This document shows positions 1 through 6,227 of a DNA stretch of 8,222 nucleotides, piece after piece; within the stretch, counting starts at the first letter, position 1; every line of letters starts with the position of its first letter. The DNA lies in NCBI GenBank assembly GCA_945871335.1, contig CAMBWM010000101.1:1-8222 (forward strand). Reading direction: 5' to 3'. A program made the translations under genes and the position numbers. The stretch comes from Polaromonas sp. YR568 (lineage in GTDB: Bacteria > Pseudomonadota > Gammaproteobacteria > Burkholderiales > Burkholderiaceae). Under the pieces are notes generated by a model. It saw only the letters and a program-made list of their open reading frames with translations, was not told the DNA's origin and ran no database searches.

Positions 1-554
1 GCAAAGCGCTGCGCGTCGATCGTTGCCGATGTGATGATGACCTTGAGGTCGGGCCGGCGCGGCAAGAGCTGGCGCAGGTAGCCCAGCAGAAAGTCGATGT
101 TCAGGCTGCGTTCGTGCGCCTCGTCAATGATGATGGTGTCGTAGGCGCGCAGCAGCGGGTCGGTTTGCGTCTCGGCCAGCAAGATGCCGTCGGTCATCAG
201 CTTGACCGATGCGTCCCGGCTCAGGCGGTCCTGAAAGCGCACTTTGAAGCCGACCACCTCGCCCAGCGGCGTCTTGAGTTCTTCGGCAATGCGCTTGGCC
301 ACGCTGGAGGCGGCGATACGCCGGGGCTGCGTGTGGCCGATCAGCGGACCGCGTCCGCCGGGGTAATTGAGCTTGCCTCGGCCCATGGCCAGGGCGATCT
401 TGGGCAGCTGGGTGGTCTTGCCCGAGCCGGTTTCACCGCAGACGATGACGACCTGGTGCGCGGCAATAGCAGCCGTGATTTCGTCGCGCTTGCCCGACAC
501 AGGCAGCGATTCGGGGAACTCAATGACCAAGGATGGGGGTGAAATAGCAGACAA
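1..554 (-). CDS. hrpA: ATP-dependent DEAH-box RNA helicase HrpA, N-terminal part (cut by window edge)
   Basis: This is the first 184 codons of a DEAH-box RNA helicase; the rest lies beyond the left edge. Visible motifs in order are Walker A (GETGSGKT, about residues 40-47), the QPRR motif (motif Ia), a KLMTDG stretch, the DEAH box ([11 protein letters not shown]144-H147) and the motif III triplet SAT (176-178) in VIITSATID. The stretch from Walker A to SAT closely resembles E. coli HrpA, a cytoplasmic helicase known to act on stalled ribosomes. An in-frame TAA at 564-566 limits the N-terminus, and there is no in-frame ATG before Walker A. I therefore chose TTG at 552-554; TTG at 528-530 is the alternative. 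Neither has a clear Shine-Dalgarno sequence. E. coli HrpA has a longer N-terminal extension that is missing here. The gene diverges from argA with a gap of about 66 bases. Identity is secure; the start is not. Confidence 0.93.
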   Translation of the reverse strand, partial: MSAISPPSLVIEFPESLPVSGKRDEITAAIAAHQVVIVCGETGSGKTTQLPKIALAMGRGKLNYPGGRGPLIGHTQPRRIAASSVAKRIAEELKTPLGEVVGFKVRFQDRLSRDASVKLMTDGILLAETQTDPLLRAYDTIIIDEAHERSLNIDFLLGYLRQLLPRRPDLKVIITSATIDAQRF

Positions 555-620
555 GCAGGCAACTTAGGTGAAAATCGGCACAAAGGTTTTGATAGCAAAG
601 CCTCTTCATACAAAGAAACC

Positions 621-1973
621 ATGTCCGCCGTATTTAATTTTACCTTTGTGCCCTGGTTCCGCTCGGTGGCTCCTTACATCCACCTGCACCGGGGTAAGAC
701 CTTTGTGGTCGGCATGGCCGGCGAAGCTATTGCGGCCGGTAAGCTGGCGCATATTGCGCAGGACTTGGCGCTGATCCAGAGCATGGGCGTGAAGATCGTG
801 CTGGTGCACGGCTTTCGACCGCAAGTCAATGAACAACTAGCCGCCAAGGGCCATGAGGCACAGTACTCGCACGGCATGCGCATTACTGATTCTGTGGCGC
901 TGGACTGCGCGCAAGAGGCCGCCGGCCAGCTGCGCTACGAGATTGAAGCCGCCTTCAGCCAGGGCCTGCCCAACACCCCCATGGCCGGCTCAACAGTGCG
1001 CGTGATCTCGGGCAACTTCATCACCGCCCGGCCGGTGGGCATTGTCGACGGGGTGGACTTTAAGCACTCCGGCCTGGTGCGCAAGGTGGACACCGTTGGG
1101 ATTCGGCGTACGCTGGAATTTGGCTCGATGGTGCTGCTCTCACCCTTTGGCTTTTCGCCGACCGGAGAAGCTTTTAACCTGACCATGGAAGAAGTCGCCA
1201 CCAGCGTGGCCATTGAGTTGCAGGCCGACAAACTGATTTTTCTGACCGAAATACCCGGCATCCGGCTGCACCCGGGCGAGCCGCTCAGTGACGACAACCC
1301 GATAGACACCGAACTGCCGCTGGCTGCCGCTAAAAAGCTACTGGCTGATCTCCCTGACGCCAAACAACCGAGCGACACGGCCTTTTATTTGCAGCACTGC
1401 GTCAAAGCCTGCCAGCATGGTGTCGAACGCAGTCACATCCTGCCCTTTGCCACCGACGGCGCCCTGCTGCTCGAAATCTATGTGCACGACGGCATCGGCA
1501 CGATGGTGATTGATGAAAAGCTCGAAAGCCTGCGCGAAGCCACCATCGACGATGTTGGCGGGATTTTGCAGCTGATCGAGCCCTTTGAACAAGACGGCAC
1601 CCTGGTCAAGCGTGACCGCACCGAGATTGAACGCGACGCCGGGCAGTACACAGTGATAGAGCACGACGGCGTGATCTTCGGCTGTGCGGCGCTTTACCCT
1701 TACCCGGAGGCCAAAACCGGTGAAATGGCAGCGCTGACGGTGTCGCCGCACACACAAAGCCAGGGAGACGGCGAGCGCATTCTCAAGCGGGTCGAGCAGC
1801 GCGCCCGCGCTGCCGGCCTGCAAAGTATCTTTGTGCTGACCACCCGCACCATGCACTGGTTTTTAAAGCGCGGCTTCAAACCGGCTGAGATAGATTGGCT
1901 GCCAGAAGCGCGCATGCGCAAGTACAACTTGAACCGCAAGAGCCAGGTGCTGGTCAAACAACTGGGACCTTGA
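621..1973 (+). CDS. argA: Amino-acid N-acetyltransferase (N-acetylglutamate synthase) ArgA
   Basis: ArgA transfers acetyl from acetyl-CoA to glutamate, the first step of arginine synthesis, in the cytoplasm. At 450 residues it is close to the usual classical ArgA length (E. coli 443). Residues about 22-295 form an amino-acid-kinase-like domain with the LVHGFRPQVNEQL loop, RITD at 87-90 and HSGLVRKVDT around 149-158. In this family that domain binds the arginine feedback inhibitor. Residues about 303-450 are a GNAT acetyltransferase domain with the acetyl-CoA loop QSQGDG (379-384) and a C-terminal RMRKYNLNRKSQVL segment typical of ArgA. ATG 621 is followed by a family-like N-terminus; upstream there is only a weak purine run (AAAGAAA) as ribosome binding site. 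It diverges from hrpA and converges on dsbB. I see no arginine-repressor box in the short upstream gap. No sign of damage. Confidence 0.96.
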   Translation: MSAVFNFTFVPWFRSVAPYIHLHRGKTFVVGMAGEAIAAGKLAHIAQDLALIQSMGVKIVLVHGFRPQVNEQLAAKGHEAQYSHGMRITDSVALDCAQEAAGQLRYEIEAAFSQGLPNTPMAGSTVRVISGNFITARPVGIVDGVDFKHSGLVRKVDTVGIRRTLEFGSMVLLSPFGFSPTGEAFNLTMEEVATSVAIELQADKLIFLTEIPGIRLHPGEPLSDDNPIDTELPLAAAKKLLADLPDAKQPSDTAFYLQHCVKACQHGVERSHILPFATDGALLLEIYVHDGIGTMVIDEKLESLREATIDDVGGILQLIEPFEQDGTLVKRDRTEIERDAGQYTVIEHDGVIFGCAALYPYPEAKTGEMAALTVSPHTQSQGDGERILKRVEQRARAAGLQSIFVLTTRTMHWFLKRGFKPAEIDWLPEARMRKYNLNRKSQVLVKQLGP

Positions 1974-2009
1974 GCACGGGCCTGGTGCCGGGGCCGATGA
2001 GTTGGCCGC

Positions 2010-2519
2010 CTAGTTACGCCGGCGCCACAAGCTGCGCAAGAGAACCAGCGCTACAAATGTAATAGCAGCAAAAGCCAAAAATGACCAGTTGGCAATCGAC
2101 AAATTCAAAAATGTCCAGTCCACCTTGCTGCAGTCGCCGCTGCCTTTGAAAATCATCGGGATGGCGCGCTGCAGGGGAAATGTCTCGATCATTCCGTAGA
2201 AATCTCGGCCGCAAGAGGCGATTTGGGGCGGGTACAGCTGCAGCCAGCTTTGCCGGGCGGCCACAAAAGCCCCGAAAAGTGTGGCCACTGTGAGCAAGGT
2301 CAGACCTGTCAAAAGCGAAGCCGGTTTGCGCCCGAATGAAGACAATCCAGCGATCAACATCACCAGCAACAGGGCGTAACGCTGAACAATGCACATCGGG
2401 CAAGGTTCAAGCCCGACCCCATGCTGCAGATACAGACCAAAAGCCAGCATCAACAAACTGACCAGCGCAATCAAGACCAATGCACGGCGAGGCAAAAGGG
2501 TTCTGCGGTCAGAAAACAT
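2010..2519 (-). CDS. dsbB: Disulfide bond formation protein B (DsbB)
   Basis: DsbB is an inner-membrane protein that reoxidises periplasmic DsbA and passes the electrons to quinone. From ATG 2519 the protein has 169 residues. All four catalytic cysteines are present at nearly the E. coli positions: C40-P-M-C43 in the first periplasmic loop, and C103 and C130 in the second. R47, four residues after C43, matches the quinone-contacting Arg48 of E. coli. Hydrophobic segments at about 12-31, 44-63, 68-89 and 143-163 give the usual four membrane helices. An upstream TTG at 2558 would add 13 residues (MNDVRCLTGCHFP). I prefer the ATG because the length and cysteine positions then match the family, although neither start has a good ribosome binding site. 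Stop TAG at 2010-2012. It is convergent with argA, 36 bases apart, and 80 bases downstream of the four-cysteine gene on the same strand. Confidence 0.95.
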   Translation of the reverse strand: MFSDRRTLLPRRALVLIALVSLLMLAFGLYLQHGVGLEPCPMCIVQRYALLLVMLIAGLSSFGRKPASLLTGLTLLTVATLFGAFVAARQSWLQLYPPQIASCGRDFYGMIETFPLQRAIPMIFKGSGDCSKVDWTFLNLSIANWSFLAFAAITFVALVLLRSLWRRRN

Positions 2520-2599
2520 GGGGAAATGACAGCCGGTTAAGCAGCGCACGTCGTTCAAGAACGCTTAGTGCGCAGCCCGCAACGCGGGAATTTGTGAAA

Positions 2600-2851
2600 T
2601 TACTGTTTGCCGGCAGCAGCGTTGCTGATCGTTTCATCCAACGCCTTGCATGATGGCGCGCAAACGGCCTGGGCTTTGCCCAGCACTTTGCGGGTACCCA
2701 TCATCGAGCGCGGGCGATGCTTGCCGCACATGAAACAGGACATGGTCGCGCTGCCAAAAGAGGTGGTTGCCACAAAGGGCGAGCCGGAAACTTTGGATTT
2801 GTAGCGCAGGCCGTCAGGTAGAACGGCGGTTTTGGTTTCAGATCTTGCCAC
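2600..2851 (-). CDS. Small four-cysteine protein of unknown function (possible zinc-binding)
   Basis: I do not recognise a named family. The frame encodes 83 residues from a GTG start, preceded by a purine stretch (GAAAGTAGG on the minus strand) that could be a ribosome binding site. The only methionines further in are too far inside to be good starts. The protein is basic and soluble, with no signal peptide or membrane segment. Its clear feature is four cysteines in two pairs, C39-x2-C42 (CFMC) and C64-x3-C68 (CAPSC), 21 residues apart with KHRPRS and basic residues between them. That spacing fits a small treble-clef or zinc-ribbon-like metal site, but zinc binding is inferred. It lies upstream of dsbB on the same strand, and its 5' side faces yggX. 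My impression is that similar proteins occur in other Comamonadaceae. Coding status is likely but not certain. Confidence 0.7.
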   Translation of the reverse strand: MARSETKTAVLPDGLRYKSKVSGSPFVATTSFGSATMSCFMCGKHRPRSMMGTRKVLGKAQAVCAPSCKALDETISNAAAGKQ

Positions 2852-3137
2852 GGGCGGTGCCTACTTTCGGTTAACGCTCAAAGCGTTGTGGGGCTTGCAT
2901 AGCTTGACTTAAAAAACCACGGTATTTTTAAGCTTTTTCAAGTTTTGAACCTCATTTTAGCGCTGAACGCCCAAACTCGACCTGAGAAGCTTGTAAGTTT
3001 AGTGGGCGGCATCGCAAAACGGCATGGCACAGGGGCAAAACCGCCCGAAAGGTGGCGCGCCGGCAAAGGTCCATAAAATAGAGAACTTATCCGGGCGCTG
3101 ATCCACTTTGGCCCTTTTGCTTTTAAGAAAGAATTTC
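2852..3137. promoter_or_regulatory. Divergent intergenic region between the four-cysteine gene and yggX
   Basis: This 286-base stretch has no convincing ORF and must carry the promoters for both flanking genes. The middle, about 2900-2960, is much richer in A+T than its surroundings and holds an inverted repeat at 2908-2932. A TTGACT resembling a -35 box lies at 2904-2909, but I could not find a well-spaced -10 box. On the yggX side, TAAAAT at 3074-3079 resembles a -10 element, without a good -35. No SoxS- or Fur-type box stood out. The promoter assignments are weak. Confidence 0.35.
2908..2932. repeat. A+T-rich inverted repeat, 8-base arms
   Basis: The arms CTTAAAAA (2908-2915) and TTTTTAAG (2925-2932) are perfect reverse complements around a 9-base centre, ACCACGGTA, which itself contains ACC/GGT. 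The arms hold only one G:C pair each, so this is not a typical GC-stem terminator. It sits in the divergent promoter region and overlaps a TTGACT at 2904-2909, so it could be an operator. Chance occurrence in an A+T-rich stretch is possible. Confidence 0.4.
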
Positions 3138-3410
3138 ATGGCACGCCTTGTCAACTGCATCAAACTCGGCACGCAAGCCGAAGGGCTTGATTTACCCCCC
3201 TACCCCGGCCCGCTGGGCAAGCGCATTTGGGAAGAAGTCAGTAAGCCAGCCTGGGCCGAGTGGATGAAACAGCAAACCATGCTGGTCAATGAAAATCGGT
3301 TGAACCTGGCAGACGCGCGTGCCCGCCAATACCTGGCCCGGCAGATGGAAAAGCACTTTTTTGGCGACGGAGCAGACGCCGTGGCTGGCTACGTTCCGCC
3401 ACCGGCTTGA
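3138..3410 (+). CDS. yggX: Probable Fe(2+)-trafficking / oxidative damage protection protein YggX
   Basis: A 90-residue cytoplasmic protein of the YggX family (E. coli 91 residues), which helps protect Fe-S clusters from oxidants and is thought to handle labile iron. Family marks visible are the conserved N-terminal Cys7 (MARLVNC), [18 protein letters not shown] at about 22-39, the [14 protein letters not shown] stretch at 44-57, and GY near the C-terminus (84-85). I start it at ATG 3138, preceded by AAGAAAG as ribosome binding site. An upstream frame extension to 3108 adds only residues absent from the family. Its stop at 3408-3410 is almost directly followed by the remnant 5' end of mnmC (from about 3415), which suggests the two genes were once, or still are, cotranscribed. 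Confidence 0.95.
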   Translation: MARLVNCIKLGTQAEGLDLPPYPGPLGKRIWEEVSKPAWAEWMKQQTMLVNENRLNLADARARQYLARQMEKHFFGDGADAVAGYVPPPA

Positions 3411-3414
3411 AGCC

Positions 3415-3492
3415 TTGTCGCCCGCGCTGATGGCGTGCCTGGACGGCACAGCTTTCAGCCCGTGCTTTCGCAAGCGCTTGCGCCGCTCATAA
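3415..3492 (+). pseudogene. mnmC: Original N-terminus of mnmC, ended by an in-frame TAA
   Basis: Read in the same frame as the 3502-5325 ORF, this stretch gives LDGTAFSPCFRKRLRRS followed by TAA at 3490-3492, then GGSVQTHPLFLQ into the ORF. From memory, MnmC N-termini read roughly (D/E)GTPxSxxFxDxYxS....GG....(R)xVFL, and this aligns without gaps: DGTAFSP with DGTPFSP, and GG....LFLQ with GG....VFLQ. Possible original starts are TTG 3415 (same length to DGT as in relatives) or ATG 3430. The usually conserved FxDxY is FRKRL here, so the segment has drifted apart from the stop itself. It begins only a few bases after the yggX stop. A sequencing error at the TAA cannot be excluded. Confidence 0.65.
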
Positions 3493-3504
3493 GGCGGCAG
3501 CGTG
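3491..3504 (+). promoter_or_regulatory. Shine-Dalgarno-like AAGGCGG before GTG 3502
   Basis: AAGGCGG (3491-3497) differs from the ideal AAGGAGG at one base and lies four bases before GTG 3502, directly overlapping the TAA that ends the mnmC remnant. This is the best ribosome binding site candidate for the long mnmC frame. It would allow reinitiation by ribosomes that terminate at 3490-3492. Spacing is a little short, so this is an inference. Confidence 0.4.
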
Positions 3505-5325
3505 CAGACACACCCCCTTTTTCTGCAAGGCTGCGGTTTACCGCAGGCCTGGACCGGCCAGTCGCAATGGTGCGTTTTGGAAACCGGTTTTGGCATAGGT
3601 TTGAACTTTCTGAGCACCTGGCAAGCCTGGAAAGCCGACCCCGATCGGCCCCGCATCTTGCACTTTGTTGCCTGCGAGCCATTTCCGCCCAGCCGCTGTG
3701 ATTTGCTTAAAGCCGCAGCCGACCTGCCCGGGCTTTTGCCATTGGCGCAGCTACTGGCGGCGCAGTGGCATGGTTTGCTGCCAGGCCTGCTCCGGCTGAG
3801 TTTTGAAGACGGCCACGTGCTGCTGAGCTTGGGGATCGGAGATGCCCAAGACATGCTCAAGGCGCAAACTCTGGCAGCAGACAGCGTTTTTCTCACCGGC
3901 TTGAGCCCGCAGCACCAGCCGCCCGCGTGGGATCTCAACACGCTCAAAGCTGTGGCCCGTTGTTGCCGACGCGGTACCCGGCTGGCCGCCCTGGAGGTGG
4001 CGCCTGGCGTGTTGGAAGGCCTCAAACAATGTGGTTTTGAAGTCATCAACTCCCCCTGCTTGCCAGCGGATCAGCGCATGCTGCACGCAGCTTTCAACCC
4101 CAGCTGGGAACCTAAAACCCGGCGAAATGTCCGCAAGCCTTTGTTCAGAGAATCCATGCGCTGCGTGGTGATTGGGACCGGTTTGGCCGGTGCGGCGTGC
4201 GCCGCCAGCCTGGCCAGACGCGGCTGGCAGGTGACGGTGCTTGACGCCCGCAAGGCTGTGGCTGGTGGTGCATCCGGCTTGCCGGTGGGTATCCTGGCGC
4301 CGCATGTTTCGCCGGATGACAGCGCCTTGTCACGCCTGTCGCGCCAGGGTTTGCGCGCCACCTGGCAAATAGCCCGCAGCCAGTTGCGCGAAGGCTTGGA
4401 CTGGCAGGCCAGCGGTGTTTTGCAGCGCCGTTTTGACAGCAGTGGCGCCCTGCCAGCTGACTGGCCGGAAGCAGGCGAGACCTGGAGCCGTTTTGCCACT
4501 GCGGCAGACGGTGCAATGCCCGCGCCCGACTGCGCTTTATGGCATGGCGCGGGGGGTTGGATCAAACCGCAAAAGCTGGTTCATGCGCTTCTCGCCGGGG
4601 CAGGCATCCGCACCTTACTGGGGGTAGACATAGACAGATTGCAACGCATGCCGGGGGTTGAGCCGCTCTGGCAGGTTCAAACAGCTTCGGGCCAATGCAT
4701 CGCCGAAGCCACACTGGTGGTGCTCGCGGCCGGCTTTGACAGTGCGGCCTTGATCAACAGAAGTCGTGTGGCCCATAGCTCGGTCACAGCCATGCCCTTA
4801 CAAGCCATACGCGGCCAGCTAGCCTGGGGTGTGGCACCCCGGGACGCTATCCTGCCGGCCAGTCCGGTGAACGGTGACGGTAGCTTCATTCCTTCTTTTC
4901 CTGCCCCACAAGACCCGGCCAGCCAGTCGGGGCAAGACCTGGTGTCACATTGGTTGATGGGCGCCAGTTTTGAGCGTGACGTTAGCAATGACGACATAAA
5001 GGCCGCCGATCAGCTGGCACTTTTAGGCCGCTTAAGGCATTTACTGCCCGCCACAGCGGCCTCCCTGACACCTGCGTTTGAGGACGGGCAGGCACGGGCC
5101 TGGGTCGGCGTGCGGTGCGCGTCACCCGATCATTTGCCTCTGGTAGGTGCGCTGGACGAGACCGCCCTGCCTGGCGTTCATGTTTGCACCGCCTTGGGCT
5201 CTCGCGGTCTGACGTTTGCCCTGCTGTGCGCTGAGCTGCTGGCAGCCTGGCTGCATGACGAGCCGCTGCCGGTCGAAAAACGGCTTGCCGGCTCATTACG
5301 CGCCAGTCGATTTCAAAAGATCTGA
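3502..5325 (+). CDS. mnmC: MnmC, tRNA wobble-uridine modification protein: eroded methyltransferase domain plus intact FAD oxidoreductase domain
   Basis: Bifunctional MnmC completes mnm5(s2)U34 in tRNA. Its C-terminal FAD domain removes carboxymethyl from cmnm5U to give nm5U, and its N-terminal SAM domain methylates nm5U. The open frame is 607 residues from GTG 3502 (E. coli MnmC 668); the missing front lies upstream behind a TAA. In the SAM domain (about 1-205) the SAM loop is intact (LETGFGIGLNFL, 26-37), as are CEPFP (59-63) and GDAQ (113-116). However, the family FLDGF reads FLTGL (T132), NPxMW reads QPPAW (139-143), and the late KRxxL is DQRML (190-194). The oxidoreductase (about 219-607) is well kept: GTGLAG dinucleotide loop (225-230), acidic D248 at the end of strand 2, ASGLPVGILAPH (258-268), GVRCASPDHLPLVG (536-549) and GSRGL (566-570). 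An internal ATG at 4156 begins just before the FAD domain. I infer the oxidase still works and the methyltransferase probably does not. Confidence 0.85.
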   Translation: MQTHPLFLQGCGLPQAWTGQSQWCVLETGFGIGLNFLSTWQAWKADPDRPRILHFVACEPFPPSRCDLLKAAADLPGLLPLAQLLAAQWHGLLPGLLRLSFEDGHVLLSLGIGDAQDMLKAQTLAADSVFLTGLSPQHQPPAWDLNTLKAVARCCRRGTRLAALEVAPGVLEGLKQCGFEVINSPCLPADQRMLHAAFNPSWEPKTRRNVRKPLFRESMRCVVIGTGLAGAACAASLARRGWQVTVLDARKAVAGGASGLPVGILAPHVSPDDSALSRLSRQGLRATWQIARSQLREGLDWQASGVLQRRFDSSGALPADWPEAGETWSRFATAADGAMPAPDCALWHGAGGWIKPQKLVHALLAGAGIRTLLGVDIDRLQRMPGVEPLWQVQTASGQCIAEATLVVLAAGFDSAALINRSRVAHSSVTAMPLQAIRGQLAWGVAPRDAILPASPVNGDGSFIPSFPAPQDPASQSGQDLVSHWLMGASFERDVSNDDIKAADQLALLGRLRHLLPATAASLTPAFEDGQARAWVGVRCASPDHLPLVGALDETALPGVHVCTALGSRGLTFALLCAELLAAWLHDEPLPVEKRLAGSLRASRFQKI

Positions 5326-5356
5326 GCCCGTGTCTTTCGCTTGAATAAGCTAATGC

Positions 5357-5422
5357 GCATAAGCGTAGAAGAAAACTGTCGTTTGAGTTGACGCAGGCTT
5401 CTTCTACAGTTGCCGCTTATGC
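5357..5422. repeat. Long interrupted inverted repeat over the start of the TauE/SafE gene
   Basis: Left arm GCATAAGCG (5357-5365) is an exact reverse complement of CGCTTATGC (5414-5422). Directly inside, TAGAAGAA (5366-5373) is matched by TTCTTCTA (5399-5406). AACTGT (5374-5379) also has a reverse complement ACAGTT (5406-5411), in a shifted order, so two alternative pairings are possible. The right outer arm contains the ATG of the TauE/SafE gene (5419-5421). There is no T-run after it, so it does not look like a terminator for mnmC. It may be an operator for a LysR-type regulator such as CysB, or an mRNA leader structure hiding the start codon. Function is inferred. Confidence 0.6.
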
Positions 5423-6210
5423 ATGAGTTCGCTTTTATTTTGTCCGGTTTTGCCGTGGGCCTGATTGTCGGCTTGACCGGTGTGGGTGGCGGCTCGTTGA
5501 TGACGCCTTTGCTGATTTTCGGCTTTGGTATCAAGCCATATATGGCCATTGGCACTGATTTACTCTTTGCGGCCTTCACCAAAATGGGCGGCACCGTGAG
5601 TCTGGCGCGCCGTCGTCTGGTGCCTTGGCGCCTGGTGGCCGCGCTCAGTATGGGGAGCATTCCGGCCGCCTTGGCCACGCTCTACGTCTTGCACTGGATG
5701 GGCCCGGCCAACCCATTGGTGCAAAAAACCATGACATTGACGCTGGGCGTCGCTTTGCTCATGACCGCGCTCGCCACCATGTACAAGGCCATAAGGGGCA
5801 AGCAGGTGCCGCGCCAGATAGCGCCCGACCAATTGGCGTCAGCAACCCGGCCTCGCCACTGGAGCTTGCCGCTTTTTTTTGGTGCCTTGATTGGCACGCT
5901 GGTCACGCTCACCTCGGTGGGCGCCGGTGCGATTGGCGTCACTGCGCTGATGCTGCTTTACCCTTTGCTGCCGCTGCCACGCATTGTGGCAGCCGACATT
6001 GCTTACGCCGTACCACTGACTTTGGTGGCTGGATTGGGTCATGCATCTTTGGGCTCTGTTGACTGGCCGCTGCTGGGCTTGCTGTTGACCGGCTCTTTGC
6101 CGGGTATCTGGCTGGGCTCGCAACTGGTTCACAAAACGCCCGACCGCGTCATTCGCTCACTCTTGTCCCTGTTGCTGACTTATGCCGGCGTCAAACTGAT
6201 TGCTATCTGA
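5419..6210 (+). CDS. TauE/SafE-family membrane transporter (probable sulfite/organosulfonate or sulfur-anion permease)
   Basis: A 263-residue integral membrane protein from ATG 5419; TTG 5410 would add three residues, and an in-frame stop at 5389 limits anything longer. It has the duplicated fold of the TauE/SafE (former DUF81) family. The first glycine-rich motif is GLTGVGGGSLMTPLLI (18-33) and its repeat is LTSVGAGAIGVTALMLLYP (163-181). About eight hydrophobic segments are visible, with a hydrophilic loop around 122-147 joining the two halves. TauE/SafE members export sulfite or sulfoacetate, or move other sulfur compounds. Its place 17 bases upstream of cysI makes a sulfur anion the likely substrate, either overflow of toxic sulfite or uptake; which one cannot be read from sequence. 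There is no obvious ribosome binding site, and the start codon lies within one arm of the inverted repeat at 5357-5422. Confidence 0.88.
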   Translation: MHEFAFILSGFAVGLIVGLTGVGGGSLMTPLLIFGFGIKPYMAIGTDLLFAAFTKMGGTVSLARRRLVPWRLVAALSMGSIPAALATLYVLHWMGPANPLVQKTMTLTLGVALLMTALATMYKAIRGKQVPRQIAPDQLASATRPRHWSLPLFFGALIGTLVTLTSVGAGAIGVTALMLLYPLLPLPRIVAADIAYAVPLTLVAGLGHASLGSVDWPLLGLLLTGSLPGIWLGSQLVHKTPDRVIRSLLSLLLTYAGVKLIAI

Positions 6211-6227
6211 TTTTTTAATGCTGCGAC

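Noticed and set aside
114..542. Plus-strand open frame of 142 codons at the left edge
   Set aside because: The minus strand encodes HrpA with Walker A, DEAH and SAT motifs across the same bases; this frame has no recognisable domain.
589..594. TTGATA as a -35 box for argA
   Set aside because: No acceptable -10 box at 16-18 bases spacing; the distance to the ATG is also too short for a normal leader.
1974..2009. Possible hairpin terminator between convergent argA and dsbB (GGCC...GGCC, about 1993-2008)
   Set aside because: The stem is only 4 bases, or 6 with a bulge, and no T-run follows on either strand, so I cannot support a terminator call.
3404..3414. Small palindrome GGCTTGAAGCC over the yggX stop codon
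   Set aside because: Five-base arms with a one-base centre cannot form a useful hairpin, and no T-run follows.
3192..4049. Long open frame (about 285 codons) on the minus strand opposite yggX and mnmC
   Set aside because: It runs antisense to clearly recognised proteins, has low-complexity Arg/Ser/Cys-rich content and no family resemblance; it is a by-product of GC-rich coding sequence.
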